From the NCBI GenBank assembly GCA_000934455.1, contig KN885464.1, positions 21,035 through 85,034 of the forward strand: a stretch of DNA of 64,000 bases. The letters run 5' to 3'. Source of the stretch: Apostichopus parvimensis. Taxonomy: Eukaryota; Echinodermata; Holothuroidea; Aspidochirotida; Stichopodidae. The notes beneath the pieces were generated by a model. The model ran no database searches and was not told the DNA's origin. It saw only the letters and a program-made list of their open reading frames with translations. How positions within the stretch are numbered: the stretch's first letter is position 1; every line of letters starts with the position of its first letter. The position numbers and the translations under genes are program-made. Positions 37,301 through 52,300 of this stretch are shown piece by piece.

Positions 37301-40300
37301 CATGCCTCCATTTAACAACTATTGACATTTTATCAGTTGAATTGGCTGTTGTTATGGTAAGTTGCAGTCAACAAACACACAGGCCTACACTGCAGTATGA
37401 TGAATGCAAAATGAAACTGAATCAAAGCTATAATGAGGGATACAACTGTTTAGGTAGTTACTGTTTTATAAGCTAATGTCCTTCTTTTAAATGGGATGAA
37501 GGAGAAAGAGAGAGAGAGAAGGGTGGGTGGAGGGGGGGGGGGGGGGGAGAATGGGGTGATGTGAAACCTGAACTTCCTCAGAGTGTCACATCTGTTTATA
37601 TAGAAGTCTACGCATGCTCGACTTTATATCTTATTTATATGAAAGTAGAGTATGCAAAGTGGAGGCAAAAACATATAAAAGCTGCATTTAAACCTGGCAA
37701 CATTCTGAGCAAAACCCGACGAAACAATCTGACATAATCGGAGATACCCTCTCAATCTTTAAATAAATCATACTGTGTAAAGTGAAACCTTTTAAAAATT
37801 CAAGCACTAATGGCTCTGACATGTAGTATTTTACAAATGTTCGCGTCTTTATATCCTCCGTGTGATGCAATATCTCCCAAAACACGGATTTGGCGATAAT
37901 TTACGGGAGTACAGCACTTACCCTGTCTCCCGGTCTACTAATGCTGCCTTCAATCTACCTAAACTGTGATAGATAGGGATATTAACTCAGGTAAGCCAGG
38001 CACAAAGTAAATCACCAAAGATAAGCCACAAGGGATCGTTTGCCTGTTTCGGGGAAGGGGGCAGGGGATGTTGTTGTTAACTAACAGAGGGCCTGGTGGA
38101 AGATTGGCTAAGGCGTCGGACTCGTGATCCAAGGATTGCTGGTTCGATTCCTGCCTAGTTCACTACGTTGTGTCCTTGGGCAAGATGCTTTATCTCAATT
38201 GCCTCTCTCCACCCAGGGGTTAAATGGGTACCTGTGAGGTAACTTGTCATTGGGCGCAGTATATAACTGCAGCCGCCTGAAGGGATTGTCTCTGGGACAG
38301 GTTAACATTGACCAAGGGTAACATATCGTCTGTAAAGCGCTTTGAGAACTATCGCTGGTGTAAAGTGCTATATAAGAGTGGAATATTATTATTACGATTA
38401 ACAGCCCATCTACCACAAAAAGTTTGTAATAATTTGGTCTGTGGGTGGGGTCTCTTGAAAATATCAAGTTCTCCATTGTCATGACGACGGCAGGTATAAC
38501 TCTGACAATACTCACAGTTTTCTGTTTGGAAGTCTGGCACAAACTGCTCATCCTCTGTGTCAGGTCCAAAGTCGAAGCCTGTCACACAAAGGAGAAGAGA
38601 AAAGAAAGATGAAAAAAAAAACATTTTATAGGGACTTTGCACATAATGCTGTGGTTATTAAAAAATATCCACTGAAATTATGATGACATGATGAAAACTA
38701 AAACAAATGCAGTTGGCAAAATTCTATATCTTAAGTCTGTGAACTCTTGTCATTACGACAATTTTCTTCAGGGCATTCATTTTGACAATTCCCAAGTCAA
38801 AACAAAATGCACAACACTTGCAAAACAAAAGTGCATTTGCAAAACAAAAGTGCATTTGCATAACAAATGCACTGGCAAAATTCTACATCTTAACTCGGTG
38901 AACTCTTGTCATTATGATATTTTCTTCAGGGCATTCATTTTGACAATTCCCAAGTCTTGCAAGCCTGAGGGGGTGCTTTTCTCAAGCAGTATGTATATGT
39001 TACGTGTGGAATTTATTGTACTTGTTCAGTTCCCTTATCTGCGGTGAGCATCTTATGCTCCATCCTCCATCTTCTGCAACCCCCCTCCTCTTACACAGAC
39101 GGATCTACCGTAACGACCAATAAGAATATCCACTTCCCATACATAATCATTATACCCACAGTTTACAGCCCGGACGATTTTCGAACCAGACCATTCTACT
39201 GGTTTTGCCATCTGACACCAACTTTATTTCTTTGGAATAGTCATATTTCTATTCAATTGTTACAAATATACATACATGTAGATTTCTGAATATTAATTCA
39301 ATTCCTGGACGGTAAGCTGTTAATCCTTTGCATCCCTTCAAAACTTACAACGACAACAAACAAACAAAAAGCAAACAAACTTTTATCTCTTAGAAACGTG
39401 TTACTGTTAGTGTAATTTAAAAAAAGATAACACCCAGTAACTCGACCTTGAACATAAAATATAAAAAAAAGAGAGTCGAACAGCTCTAGGAAACACTGGG
39501 ACACCATTTATCTATCCTTAACTATGTTTTGATTAGCTTTAAGACAATCATAAATAATATCGCAAGCAGGCTTAAAACTAATAAACAGTCTTTTAGTTGC
39601 ACTTAGTGGCTTCCAGAAGTGATTCCCTTTCCCACTAGGTCAAACCACATTCTTTCCTCTACTGGTGTTTTAACCGGGTTTTCCTTCAAAACCACATACT
39701 TCCCGAGCACTTTCATTGAAGGCTTGATCCATTACAACACAAAACCGAACAACAACTCCACTGGAGAATGACCGGCAGGTGAATTCGAGGACCAACTTGC
39801 AACCAACTTAGGATGATTGTCCAGCAATATATTCAAGTGAAAAAAAAAAAGTGGAGAAGGGGGAAGGGGGAATAAGAGAAACAGGGGCAGTAAAAGTCAC
39901 CGGATGATAAATAAATCCCACAAACAAAGGGGGCGGAGGTTAGATGAAAAAAAGAGACGGTGAAATAACAGGTCTAATATTAAACTGTGCGTACAGAAAT
40001 GATGAAAAAATCTTTGGAATCAACAAGGCAAAGTTCACGAGTATCGTACAGTGGTTTTGAAATGAAATTTTCTGAACCCCTATGTCACTGATGAAACATA
40101 GTTAGTTTTTTTTTTTTTTGGGCTAACCTTTCTCCTGACAACTGTATAGAACTGGAGAGATGAGACCAACCAGAGGGATTTGGGCAGGCCATGAGGATGC
40201 CCACCACACATTCTGCAGGGCTGAATGTGAGGGATGGGGGGGGAGGGGATGGGGGGAGGGACAAAATCTTTTGCCCATTAATTGGCCTTTATTGGAGTGG

Positions 40301-43300
40301 ATGATAGGGTGATGCAAATAGGAGGATACAGGACAGAATTCACCTCCAGCCTGCCACTTGGGAACAGCTATCCCCAAATCCTATTATTGTGTTTCTCTAT
40401 ACGGTTTCTCAGCAGTTCACCTGACAGGTAAGCTGGTCACTTGTAAATTTCCTACCCACATAAGTTTTGGGTTATTTGTATCCAGTCACTTATTATAATT
40501 TATCTACTTCATAATTCTAAATCATTATATCAATAGTTAATTATTCACCCTTACTGTACATTATGGACTGAGCTGCAAATAAAATTGTTAATGTTAATTA
40601 ATGTCTCTAATAACAAGGAATATTTCTGTTACAGCAAAACCTGATACACAAGCAGGGTAAAGTTTTTAAGTTTTTTTACTGGTTGTTTGAGTTTGGTAAA
40701 TACAACACCAGACCTTGGGCCTATAAAATTTCCCTTATAATCGCTCATAGGCCAACGACTATTATTGTTTTTTTGTTTTATTGACTATTTTTGTTTTATT
40801 GCATCTCCAAAACTGTGTCAGACAGGGGATACAGTGAACAATTCTATTTATTTGTGGGATAGTTAGTTACATTATGCGCACATTGACGTGAATACTTTCA
40901 TATGATTGTGAGAGAGTTTTCCTTTCTCTGACAAAACCTCTTGCATATATGTAAATACTCTACAGAACAAGAACTTATAATACATGCTATTATTACAGAA
41001 TATTCATTAGCTCAATTTATAAGCAAATTATAAAATCCCTATTGTATCTAATTGCCATAATTTCAGTTTCAACTGACCAGCATATATTTAACAGAACAGT
41101 CATTTTCACTGTCACTCATTTCACATACTGTACATGTATACATGCATGCAATCATGCTATAGTATAAGAGTACATTAATAACAAATGCCACCGTCCTACA
41201 TTTGCCGAATTTTGTTTTGAGTCTATAAAGTAATTTATGAAAAAGACCTTGAAGTTTTTACCAAAGGATAGATTAAGGGGATCCCAAGGGATCTTCTGTA
41301 TAATCCTGAGTAATCTAAATTCAACCGATAACAAAATAAAATTGAAATGAAATGAAAAAGAAAAAAAAGGTTTTGTTTGATCATTAGTTTGCCTGAAATT
41401 TCTATTTTGTAGTAATCGTATGTTTGTTTATTCTGGAATCAGAATTGGTTTTTCAAAAGGATGGAATATCTACCACAAGTTCACATGAAAGAAAAATGAT
41501 CAATTTATTTTTAATAGTGCAACTAGAACTCCTGCGTATCTAAGTACGAGTAGTAAGGTAGAAGGCTTTATTAAAGCGCAAGTATGTCTGCTTAATCTAA
41601 TACCCTATTATGGGTTAGTATGAACCCACAACTATGCTGGAATACAAGTAAAGTGTACAGACACTCAAATCATCAAGCCTAGCCAATCGATCAAAAACAG
41701 GGAACACAGAATTGTTGAGAATTACCATGTACATCAATTACTGTACATCAGTAAGTCTTATCTGCATTGATTCCCTGTTAAAATTTTACATTATAACAAT
41801 AAAGTCCTGTCCAATTCCTAAAATTAGTTTAAAGTCTTTGCATGTACAGTATACTGTACTATTGTACATATATAACATAGCTGTTCATGTCAATGAAGCA
41901 CTATTCATGCAGGCTAACCTTTCTTATGTACTATTACATGATACATCCTATATTAAAACAACAGCTGCAACTATTTGACACGAGTGACCCCTCTCTCCAT
42001 ACTTTTCGGATGTTTTTGTATCCTAGCCTATTTCCTCGGGAACAGGTTAATGTTGGCAGGTAAACTTCCTTTGTATATTAGCACTGACTATTCCTAACAT
42101 TGCATGAAACAATGCTTCACTACATATGTAAAACGTGTAAAGTTATGTGTTACATGTGCATGTATGTGTATGGGTATGCATGCCCATATCTAGGTTAATA
42201 TGTACAGTAGTTGGATGGTGACAAGACCAGAGTAAATAGTTAATACCTATATTTCAGAGGAATATAAAAAAAAGTTGCACATTTTAGGGCAAATACCCAC
42301 AGAAATAGGCTACCATTGTACATAGGGTATCCAACCACATTAAGCACTAGCAATCTCATGATATTTTATCACTAAATTAAATTTTTTCCATTATTATTAT
42401 CACAAGCAGCCCATGTATTTGGTCACAGTGTTCTCAGACTTACTGAGTATTACCGAAAATAAGTTGGCAAATTGATCAAACTGACATACTCTCCTAGATT
42501 TCTTCATGAAAACAACATTAAGTAATATTAAGTAATTACTAATTCTACTTAATTCCAAACTTTTTTCCTGGCCTGACACTTTTTATAGAAGTACTATTAA
42601 TTGCCACAAGAAAAAAAAAAATTGAAAAAATTTGCCAAATGCTTGACAATTTCACCATAAGAATTATAAGTTAACTAGTCAAGCTAAACAAACTGTGTTG
42701 TTAGTAGACGTTGGTGTATATAGCATCATTGGCATCCCAAAGTTACAAAATGAAAGTATAAAGCTTGCTTTTAGTGTTGACATAATGACAGCCTACATGA
42801 CTAATGAGTTTGTCAGGTAAAGGGTCCATCGTATTTCAAAAGCACATTTGAATGGAAGAGTTTGATGTTCCGTTCAACGAGAAAACGTGTGGTTTGCCGT
42901 TGTTCTAACTTCTAACCGAGGGCAAAGTCGTAAAGGTCGTTTTTCGTATAATATCGGCACTATTTATGAATTGATCAATCACGATAACATGATGGCCTGA
43001 AAGCGCTCACAAGCACACAGACATGCCGGGTGAATTTGTAGGTGGACTAATGCTGGATGGAGACTGACTAAACCTTCCACTCACGACTGTAGAGTCTGAC
43101 AAATGTTTCAAAAGATGTCTTCTCCAATAATCACAAACGAAATAAATACTGTGATCATATTCTGTGATATATACTGTGATCACCTCATATCGTAGCATCA
43201 CATGTGCTAATGCTGATGATTCCAAAAACACATAGCAACAGCTTCAATGTCATCTTTCACGGAACTAAATAGGGTGATGTATGTCAGCGCCCTCAGTCAA

Positions 43301-46300
43301 CTTTGTTCTCTGTTCGTCCCCCCCCCCCCCCCCCCCCGCCGAATGAACTATTTATCAAGAAATGCTTGTCAGAATAGAATTCCCCCTACACAAGACAGGT
43401 GAAATTACCAGATGCACTCACAAGATATATTAACCAAATTGGAAAAATTCACATAGACTTTGTCAACGGAATACTATGCTTTAGGGTGTACTTTGAACCA
43501 AAAGATGTTTTTGAATTTTGTGAAGTGATTAACTTCAACCACTGGCAAAAAAAAGTTTGGTATATATTTTGAGCAAACTTAAATTTCATACTTAAGTAAG
43601 CCTGAAAAAAAAATCAAGTTTAATAGTTAGTATATATAGTCAAAAAACTATAACATGTAATTTACATTTCTATGGAAATTGAGTAAAGGTTTTCATCTCA
43701 CAAAACGCCATAGAAACAAGAGCAACTTACAAATCACATGATGGCTTTATATAATGTTTTAATAACAGGTTTTTTTTTGGGGGGGGGGGGGGCTATTGAC
43801 AGACTGTAGCACTGAAGTGGAATTGTGCGTGTGCAAACAGTCTCTCTACCTGTTATGATAAGCCAACCCATTCTTTCATGGCAAGTGCCTTTTCCAAAGT
43901 TATGAAAGACTGTTGACTCTCACCTAGTAATAACACAAGAAAGCTGGCAGATATACTCAACAGTCATTACAATTGAGCGGAAACAAAACATCCTTAAATG
44001 CGAGCCTGGTCTCTTGAAGGAGGCATGATCACCAAATAGTGCTTGATCAATATTAGGGCCAAGAGGTCAATAATAGTCAATCAATACACTCAATGAATAC
44101 ATGTTTCACTCACAGCACCTGCATGCACAACATACAACACACACAATTCAAAGCTTCATGGATTTATTCTAGAGGTCGATTTGTAGAGAAGGTCCCTAAG
44201 CTATAACTTCCTATCTGCTCTATTGTTAGCTATTGGAAAACATCCTTTTTTATCACTTCCAGGACCCCCTAAAGCTGAACAAAAGGTTCTTTATGATAAG
44301 CTACTGGAGCCTGGTGTAAGCCTTAAACTGCACTTAACTGATGGTAGTAGTATCCAGACACAAGTCTGCCCAACACATGAGGTGTGTGAATAACAATGTG
44401 CACCACTATAGAGTGATGAATTACACTTGGCAACTCAAACAAAGTTTACAGACTGAAAAACACCAGTTTTATTATGGCTCTAGTAGCTAAACAAGGACAA
44501 GGGACTTGTGAGTCACAGGGGGAAAGATATTTATATGTTAAATGGGAATTAATACAAAATCATGGAATATCAAAAAAGAGAAAAACAAATGCTGTTGCCA
44601 AATGGACAGTTCTGCTTAAATAAAAGGGCTTGCATAGTTGAGAGAGTTAAAAGAGTTTTACTACTTAGGCCAGCTGCCCATTTCCGAGGGAGAGGGGGGG
44701 AAGGTGCTGATAGTGTTCCTCACATTGGTGTCAGAGTTTTAGGCTTTCAGTACAAAAAAAACAGAAGAATACTTCAACTCAAACAGACTCAAATCTCAAA
44801 CACCTTTTTAGAATTGAGGTTTTGTCTAAAAGACTTCAGTGTCCTCGTCGGAGAATGACATTGGATTTTTGTGACATTTTCTTTCGGGTGTGTGTCTGTG
44901 TGGCGTGCATGCACTGCATGAACTACAAACATCCTTGGTTGCTTTTTCTCGTTTGTCTTATTATTAAGAGATGATCTAAACATCTGAATGCTCATTGAAC
45001 TGGCTTGCACTTACCCCTAGCCTAGCAATAAATAATAATCATAATCATCAGTAATTTTTTAAGCCTAGCAATTAACATGCAGATCATGAAAGTTCTATTT
45101 ATGCAAGACTTGGATCAAATCCACCTGTTGATCCATTCACAAGTTCACATTCCTGGAAACTTTAGACCCTACCTGTAGCTAATGCCTTCCAGACCGCATC
45201 CACATTTGATCGAGATCAAATTGTGAAATAGATTCCATGTATTGGAATTCCCTTAATGTACATACATGTATGTACATGTACTGCACAGAGGTGGTAAATG
45301 TATCTTCCCATCCAAGGGCGACTGATGTAATCTAGTGCATGCTATCAGGGTACATAATATTTTAAAGAGCTCTACATGTGTTCAACCCTTGTCTTAGCAC
45401 AGATTAATAATAACTCAGAAGTTTGATTCAAAGATATATCAGTTGCGTTGGTATGATGCCAGTAGAGCTTGTTTGTTCCGATTCAAACCTTGTTGGTCGA
45501 TTCCAGAACTGCCCTAAAAAACAGGCAGTAAACTCATCAATTAGCAACCTCCCTAAAATCAATATGGAGGCAATCATCTGTTGTGGTTTCAATTATTACA
45601 TGTATGTTTACAATGCATAACAATTTGTCGAGGACAAATGGTATTGGATTTCACCTTAGGGTGCCATGTTGCATAGATGGAAAGAAAGAAAGCTACAAGA
45701 CCATGTTTTGTTTTTTGTACCTTAATTAGAGGAGAAACAAGGGCAATCATCATCTTCAATTCATGTGACAGACACGATTATCATAAAAGATCTCCCTCGA
45801 ACAACAAAAACATTTTCTTCCATTTTGGGATATTTTGTTGGTCTCAATTTTCCTTCGTGGAAGACGAACGGCTTGATTAGTGTCAGCAGCCAAACATGCA
45901 TTGAAAATATATGTGAATTTAAGTTTATCTTCACCTTTCTAGATGATACACTTGAATTGCAAAACCACAACATACCTTGAAGAAGCGTGGACCAATGAGA
46001 ATACCCACCCTTTAAATACAGTCTCACAGTTAATCACTTAATGTATATATTATTAATGTAATCATAAAATTACCTCCCAAGTCTGCTGGGGTTTACTTTA
46101 CTTTACTTTCTCATGTTAATATCTCAAGCCTTCACTTAAGAAACAAAAACAAGCAGGAATAGCAAATCAGATTTTAATATCAGATTATTACACCACTCCG
46201 GGATTTAAGTTTTTTTTATGATTCCATTCCTCCATTTTTAGTAGGACATGCTTCAGATGAGTTTGGAGAGAGATCCATATTCAATGTATTAGTGTGCAAA

Positions 46301-49300
46301 GTTGAATGTACAGGTTAAACTTATTCCAAAAAGTCTTTAGAGTTGACTTTGGTGGATAACAGAGAATTACATTAACATTTACAATGAGGAAAGGCTGACA
46401 GCCTGAATAGCTCTTACTTCACAAACAAATCAATGGATTCTATGGGATCAGCACCAACTGGCGATTATGCAAAGATATAAATCTACAGTACCGAGCAATT
46501 ATTCCAGACTAGCACAAATCCTATGATCGTTAATTCCCACTAGGGAATTCACACTATCAGTACATGCACATACATTGATTTGGTATTAAGTCAGTACCAA
46601 TATAACTCTTTATAAACTCAGGAAAGGGTCCCGCAAAAGGTTGTTACCACAGACGAATGTCCTAGCAGAGGGATATATATATATATATATATATCAGCAT
46701 CCGAATCTTACTTCAGTATCAGAAAAAGAACCATAATATCTCCTACGAAAGGAGATTTGTGGTACGTTCAGTATGATGGAAATGTTCGCATTTCCTTCAT
46801 CCATACGAAAAGGAAATTTTCTAAGAACCATATTTGTCAGATCTTTGCTCAAGAAACGATGTGTTTGTTTTCTTATATATTGTACAAGTTACATCATCAT
46901 CCGTGAAGCGCAGATCCAGCTGTGTAGACACACGACATGGCAATGTTTACATTACAGTCTTGTAAACAATAGAGTACGATTCCAAGTAATCACTCTCATC
47001 ATTATTGCCAGACCAAACCATATTTAAGAATTAAGATCCCTCCCCCCCCCCCCCACTCTTATTCTTTTTCTTAAATAGAAGTTTGGAGTTGGGCAAACTC
47101 ATGAAACAAATGATTCAAAATTAAACTTGCAAAACTATCAATTACAAAAGTTTCAGACATTTTTGAGAGATCTTGGATTTAAACTTTAGTCATGGGAATG
47201 GCTTTGCAGAACCTTCTGCTGATCTTCAAAAAATGTACACTACACATATGATGTTTCAACCTATACACCAGTGGACTTAAAGATTTAGCTATGTGAAATT
47301 AAGAAAGTTTGACATAGCATTTTGACAATTGTTTTGGGGGAGGAGATTCAAACCACTAGCAACTGTCAGGTTTATGATATAAGACTCTATACTAGTGTAT
47401 GAGCCAGAACAATACTACCACAAGTTGAATTTATCACCGGCAGTGATATGAACACATACATCTTTATTTTATCCATTGATTAATTCAATGATCAGCCCGA
47501 GTGTTCTCAAAACTACACTTACAAAGAAAAACACTGGAACATATACTTAATAGCTCTGTCACTAAGTATTTAAATTGGAGCTTTTTCACCATTGGCACTA
47601 TATTGGAAGTAAATGTGAGGAACAAATTGGGCAGTAAAATAATTTTAAAGTTTTCTTTTTTTGGGGGGGGGAGGGGTGGGGGGTGGGAGAGAGCAGTGAA
47701 CATTATTTAACAATGCCCTTCTTCAATGAGTTTTGATTCATGGTTCACCTTAAACAAAACTTGGTCCCCTCAGTAACTTCATATCCAGTAGTTATGTATA
47801 TTATGACAGTTATGTATATAATATGTATATATGTTTATGTATATGTATATTATGTACAATTGTTATGTATATTATGTATATATGGAATACAAAATAATTC
47901 TACTGTTTACTGTCTTCTTTGACTCTTTTAATACTGGATACTCACGATCTTTGAAGTTAGTAAGTTACCATACATGGCGATTCATTGCATAAAACTACAC
48001 TTTGGGTAACTTTATGTTATTCCTGGCAGAGCCATATACAGTACAGGCTAATACTCACACATTATTATCCATCTATGTGATTTAAATTCTAAACTGTACA
48101 GCCATCCCTCCATCACTGATACAAATATTCATTCATTTATTCATCCCAATTCACCATTCTTGTCAGGGCAGCAATATCTTACATTACTTCAGTATCTTAC
48201 ATATATCTTACATTGTTACAGTACTTCTAGCCATGACTGAGTGTGGAGTAATTCTGTTAATACAGTTCTTGCATGTTTTATAAATGAAATACTACAAATT
48301 AAATACAACTATCCATTATATCTGTACTGCTAAAAAAAAATAATGATGGAAAAATGAGGAAAAAAAAAAATATGGGTCGGTTGCTTTCTTTGTAATGTAT
48401 GGAGGCGTGCAGGCACTAAAAGAGTGATCACACGAGACATACATATATGCTTCATTCATCTTTGCCCTCGTTGACTTCATTGCTAGGGGAAGACTTAGAA
48501 TATGCAGGGTCGGGAGTCATGTATCAAGCCCCGCTAGCACTTTTACATATCAACGGGAAAGAAGCTCATGGATGCATAAGTCAGGAAGCACTACAATCTA
48601 CGGATTATTCAAAATTTAATTGAAAAAATTCCTATTGAAAAATATTATGAATCAGTGCAAGAAAAACTTACAGGTTTTCTTTAATAACTTGAGGACATAA
48701 AATTTGAAGATGTAAAAATGTTAAATGCACATAGAGAATGCATGACATGTAAACAAATGTCTCTTTTAATGCTCCATTATTTATTTCATTGATTCATTTA
48801 AGAATCATTATTTCTTCCTGTTTCTTGTGCAACAACAAAATTCAAAAAAAAAATCAGTCTCTCTCTCTCTTCTCACTGAGATTCACTTAAAGATAATCAA
48901 TTCAATTCTGTCTGCAAAAACCCAAGAAGGAATACAATTACAACATCTCCATGTCAAAGCCTAATTCAAGGTTACCGTTCTGAACCCACAGACAACTTCC
49001 GTTACTATTTAACTCGGTTTCTATTGTGCAGGAATTTTCTTGACATTGAATGGCTCGGGGAGACACACGGCTTGTGTTCCCACTGAAAGGGGATATTTTT
49101 CTATTTATGGGACCATATGTCTAGCTCCTGCCTGCTAAGTAGCTCTACAAAACACAATTTTAAAAAGAAAAGAAAAAAGAAGGAACACCACGATAAATGA
49201 AAACAAACAGACTTAAAAGGCGCTTGTCCAGAGAGCTGTTGTGTGGTTGCGAGTAACTAAAGATCATCATAAACAAAACCACTGGGTTGTTTTTATTGGG

Positions 49301-52300
49301 AAATGAACTTCAAAATCTTTCACTTTTTGAATTCTCAAACACTGTCATGGTAAGGAACCAATAGAAATAAAGACAAACAATTATTAATTGATGATGAGGA
49401 CTGGTTATTATAGATCTCTTAACTTACTTTATGGTGATTTATCACAGTTAGGAACTGATTTTGAGGGTATATCTAAATGAAATGAGGGTATATCTAAATG
49501 AAAGTACAACAATGCCATGCAAAAAAAAGAGTTCATTTTCTTTCACATATCCTTCATGAAAATAAACAACTTTCCTACGGATATTTGTGAGCAAAGATGT
49601 GAATAATAATTGGGTGGTTGGTTATTCAAAGGATCCCTTTGTATATTCAATTCTTGATCGATCATGACCGTACTCAGATTTGCGTCAATAGACCGATCAT
49701 GGTTTGCAGTTTCCCCTCAGAAAATGATCCTACTTGATCAACAAATTTCACTACTTCACTCTTTATTTCTTTGCTAACCCAGAAATTGAGAATACAGTAG
49801 CAAGCAACAGACTTTGAGATGTACTGTATGTAACTAAAATTCAGCTATGAAAACCTCATTTTTGGTATATATATTGTCGCTAATTATGGCATTTCAGCCC
49901 AAGCAGCTCCTGTTACTGCAGATAGACAGTGCTAAAGAGAAATTAAAATTGAGTCTCTTTCGAGGCTACAAAAATGACGACTTGGTAAGTAAGGTGAATC
50001 ATGTGAAAATAACTTTAATCCAACGGTCTTACAGAATAAAAACTATTTATGCAGTAAACTTAACATTTTCAGGAACAATTCTGAAAATTGTTCCGACAAG
50101 CAAACCTATCCACTAGGGTAAACCACTTAGAACAACCACAAAGAGAGTTTTAGGACGACTAACAAACTTGAGAGAAACGTTTCTTCCATCCTACCGGTTT
50201 AAACATTTAGCATTTTTTTACATCATCAGAAAAGCAAATGAGTTTGGCAAACATATCATTCGGGAAGGATGGTGTGGGGGTGGAGTTGGGGGAGGGGTGA
50301 AAGGTCAGAATATTGGCACAGAACTTTGCAGCAGGGTCTGTTGACAAAACAAATCAGTTCACACCTCTTGCAGTATGACTCATAGAGACCCTATTAGACA
50401 ATAATATTTATACATGTTGCTCATCTTTCTACACACTGTACTTCTCCTATTCTAGCTTAAATATATATATATACTGTATATAGTGTGAAACAGCTGACAG
50501 GCACAATGACAGTACAGTAACTGGGTGTACAAGATTCATTATCTGCCTTTTCAGTCCACAACGGCCTTGTATCGGCATTGATTTTTTTCCCCCCCAATGC
50601 TGTTCGCTGCTGTTCATAAACCAATAATGCTGATGACACTACCTGACAGCAACTGGGTAATAATAGCCGAAACGAGAGAAAAGTGGCAAGTCACCAACAA
50701 ACAACTGTAAACCACACCGACGAAAAAAATATTCGTTAACAGTTAACTACCTTCTGAAAAGCAAAATATTGAGCGGCTGTCGTGGGTATTGACAGCAATA
50801 GCAGACAAATTAAGCATGGCCATCAAAGTGGTTGTTCATCAACAAAAAAAAACAAAACATACTACATGATACTTTGGGTGAAAGAATGATTTATGTAAAA
50901 GCAAAAAACACAGGGAAATACAGGATTGACCAATAAAAGTAACTAGGGTTAATGTCCCACTCTCAGGCCAGAGCGAACATTTGTAACATAAGCGGGCTAA
51001 CGGAAACAACACTCGTGCTACAGGAATGTTCTTGAATAACATTATATAAATAATATAATTTACAAGGAAACATCATGTCATTTCATCACCAATCCACATC
51101 CATATTTAGCTAGCTTGTACGTAGACAAGGTGGAGTATCTTGATATTGTAAATAAGGTGAGGATAAGGAGATTGTATTTTAAATTTTTAAATTTTGAATA
51201 ATACATACCTCCATCTGCCAACCATTCTTCTTGAAGTTCATCAAGGTCTTGGAACAGCTCTGCAAGACAACAGATATCAAATGTATGGTATTTGGTTTAT
51301 TTCTCTCCTTACAGGTTCACCACTAATTTTGTCGCTCTGGTGAAGGTGTGCACTACCGAGCGACACATGAGTTAGCTAATATGTCATACATGAAGGTAAA
51401 AAAATGTGCTTCGTGGTGCTTTTAGTTACGTACTTGTCGTCTCTTCCAACTTCGGAAATGTGGCAAAAGATATCATCAAGAATTGTGAGTCCTCCCTATT
51501 AACAGTTAACGGCAATCTCTCACTCAGAGGAAGAAAACTCTTGTTTTTTGAGATTTTGTTTTCTCATTCATGTACGTAGAGGGAATATAAGGGTACAATT
51601 GTCTTTACAGTATTTTTCAACATGTCCAAGATAGACAGATCAAGAAAAATTTAGCAATTGTTGGAAACAATTCAATCTACTATACATATTGCCTTCAATG
51701 AATATATATTAAAGTAACACATTTATACTGCACCTTTTGAATCCTTCTCCAAGTCACCTTCTAATCCACCAACTGAAGATCCATTGAAGTACGGTCTAGG
51801 AGCTTTATCAACATCAGGGACAGTCTGGCGAGAGAGAGAGGAATTAATAATTAGATATTGATCAATGTGATTATTAACTCAGCAGGAGACGAGATCTATG
51901 AGCCTTTAGTTGGACTGCAATATAAAGATTACGAGTAAAACTGGCAGGTTTTTACAATGTTATGAACTAAGCAGTACTATATAAAGACTTGGTACTTGAA
52001 ATTCAATTGTGGTTGCATCTCGTTCAACGCAAGTACGTACAGTACCTTACATTACAAGCATGTATTTTAAATACCTTACAATGTTCACTAAGGTGCAATG
52101 TGGTGTTGAACACTTTTTCTTTACTTTTGGGAACTTTTAAAAAAAAAAGTACCTCTTGTGAAGGTACAAAATGCAATTTCTCGTCTCTTTTGCCCACTTG
52201 TTCCAGAATTTCAATAACCTCATCTGTCAATATGGCTTCAATTTCTAAAACCAAATAATTCCCCTCGAAAGAAGATAGCAGATATGACTTCAGATGTTGG

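Larger units (their letters stand above)
27459..38515 (-). other. ETV intron 5 (11.1 kb)
   Basis: It contains a partial direct duplication around 31250-31662, AT-rich repeats near 33910-34030, poly-A at 34471-34488, pyrimidine tracts near 33010-33060 and 36435-36510, a 429-N gap, a (GA)n-poly-G tract at about 37508-37547 and the SINE next to exon 5. 27470-30400, 32000-33000, 34500-36400 and 37560-38040 show no feature I can support. Confidence 0.88.
38579..51208 (-). other. ETV intron 4 (12.6 kb)
   Basis: The largest intron. It holds an 84-bp partial duplication at 38715-38956, a poly-C run at 43318-43336, a (TA)n, a TATG-rich tract and many TACTGTA words. 39060-43300, 43800-46600 and 47950-51200 contain no gene, RNA or element I can support. 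The longest open frames there are under 100 codons and composition-driven. Confidence 0.88.

Noticed and set aside
36785-37318. Long open frames over the N run
   Set aside because: They are open only because N is not read as stop.
38097-38160. tRNA gene
   Set aside because: A and B boxes are present but the sequence continues into a SINE body and LINE-type tail. It is a SINE head, not a tRNA gene.
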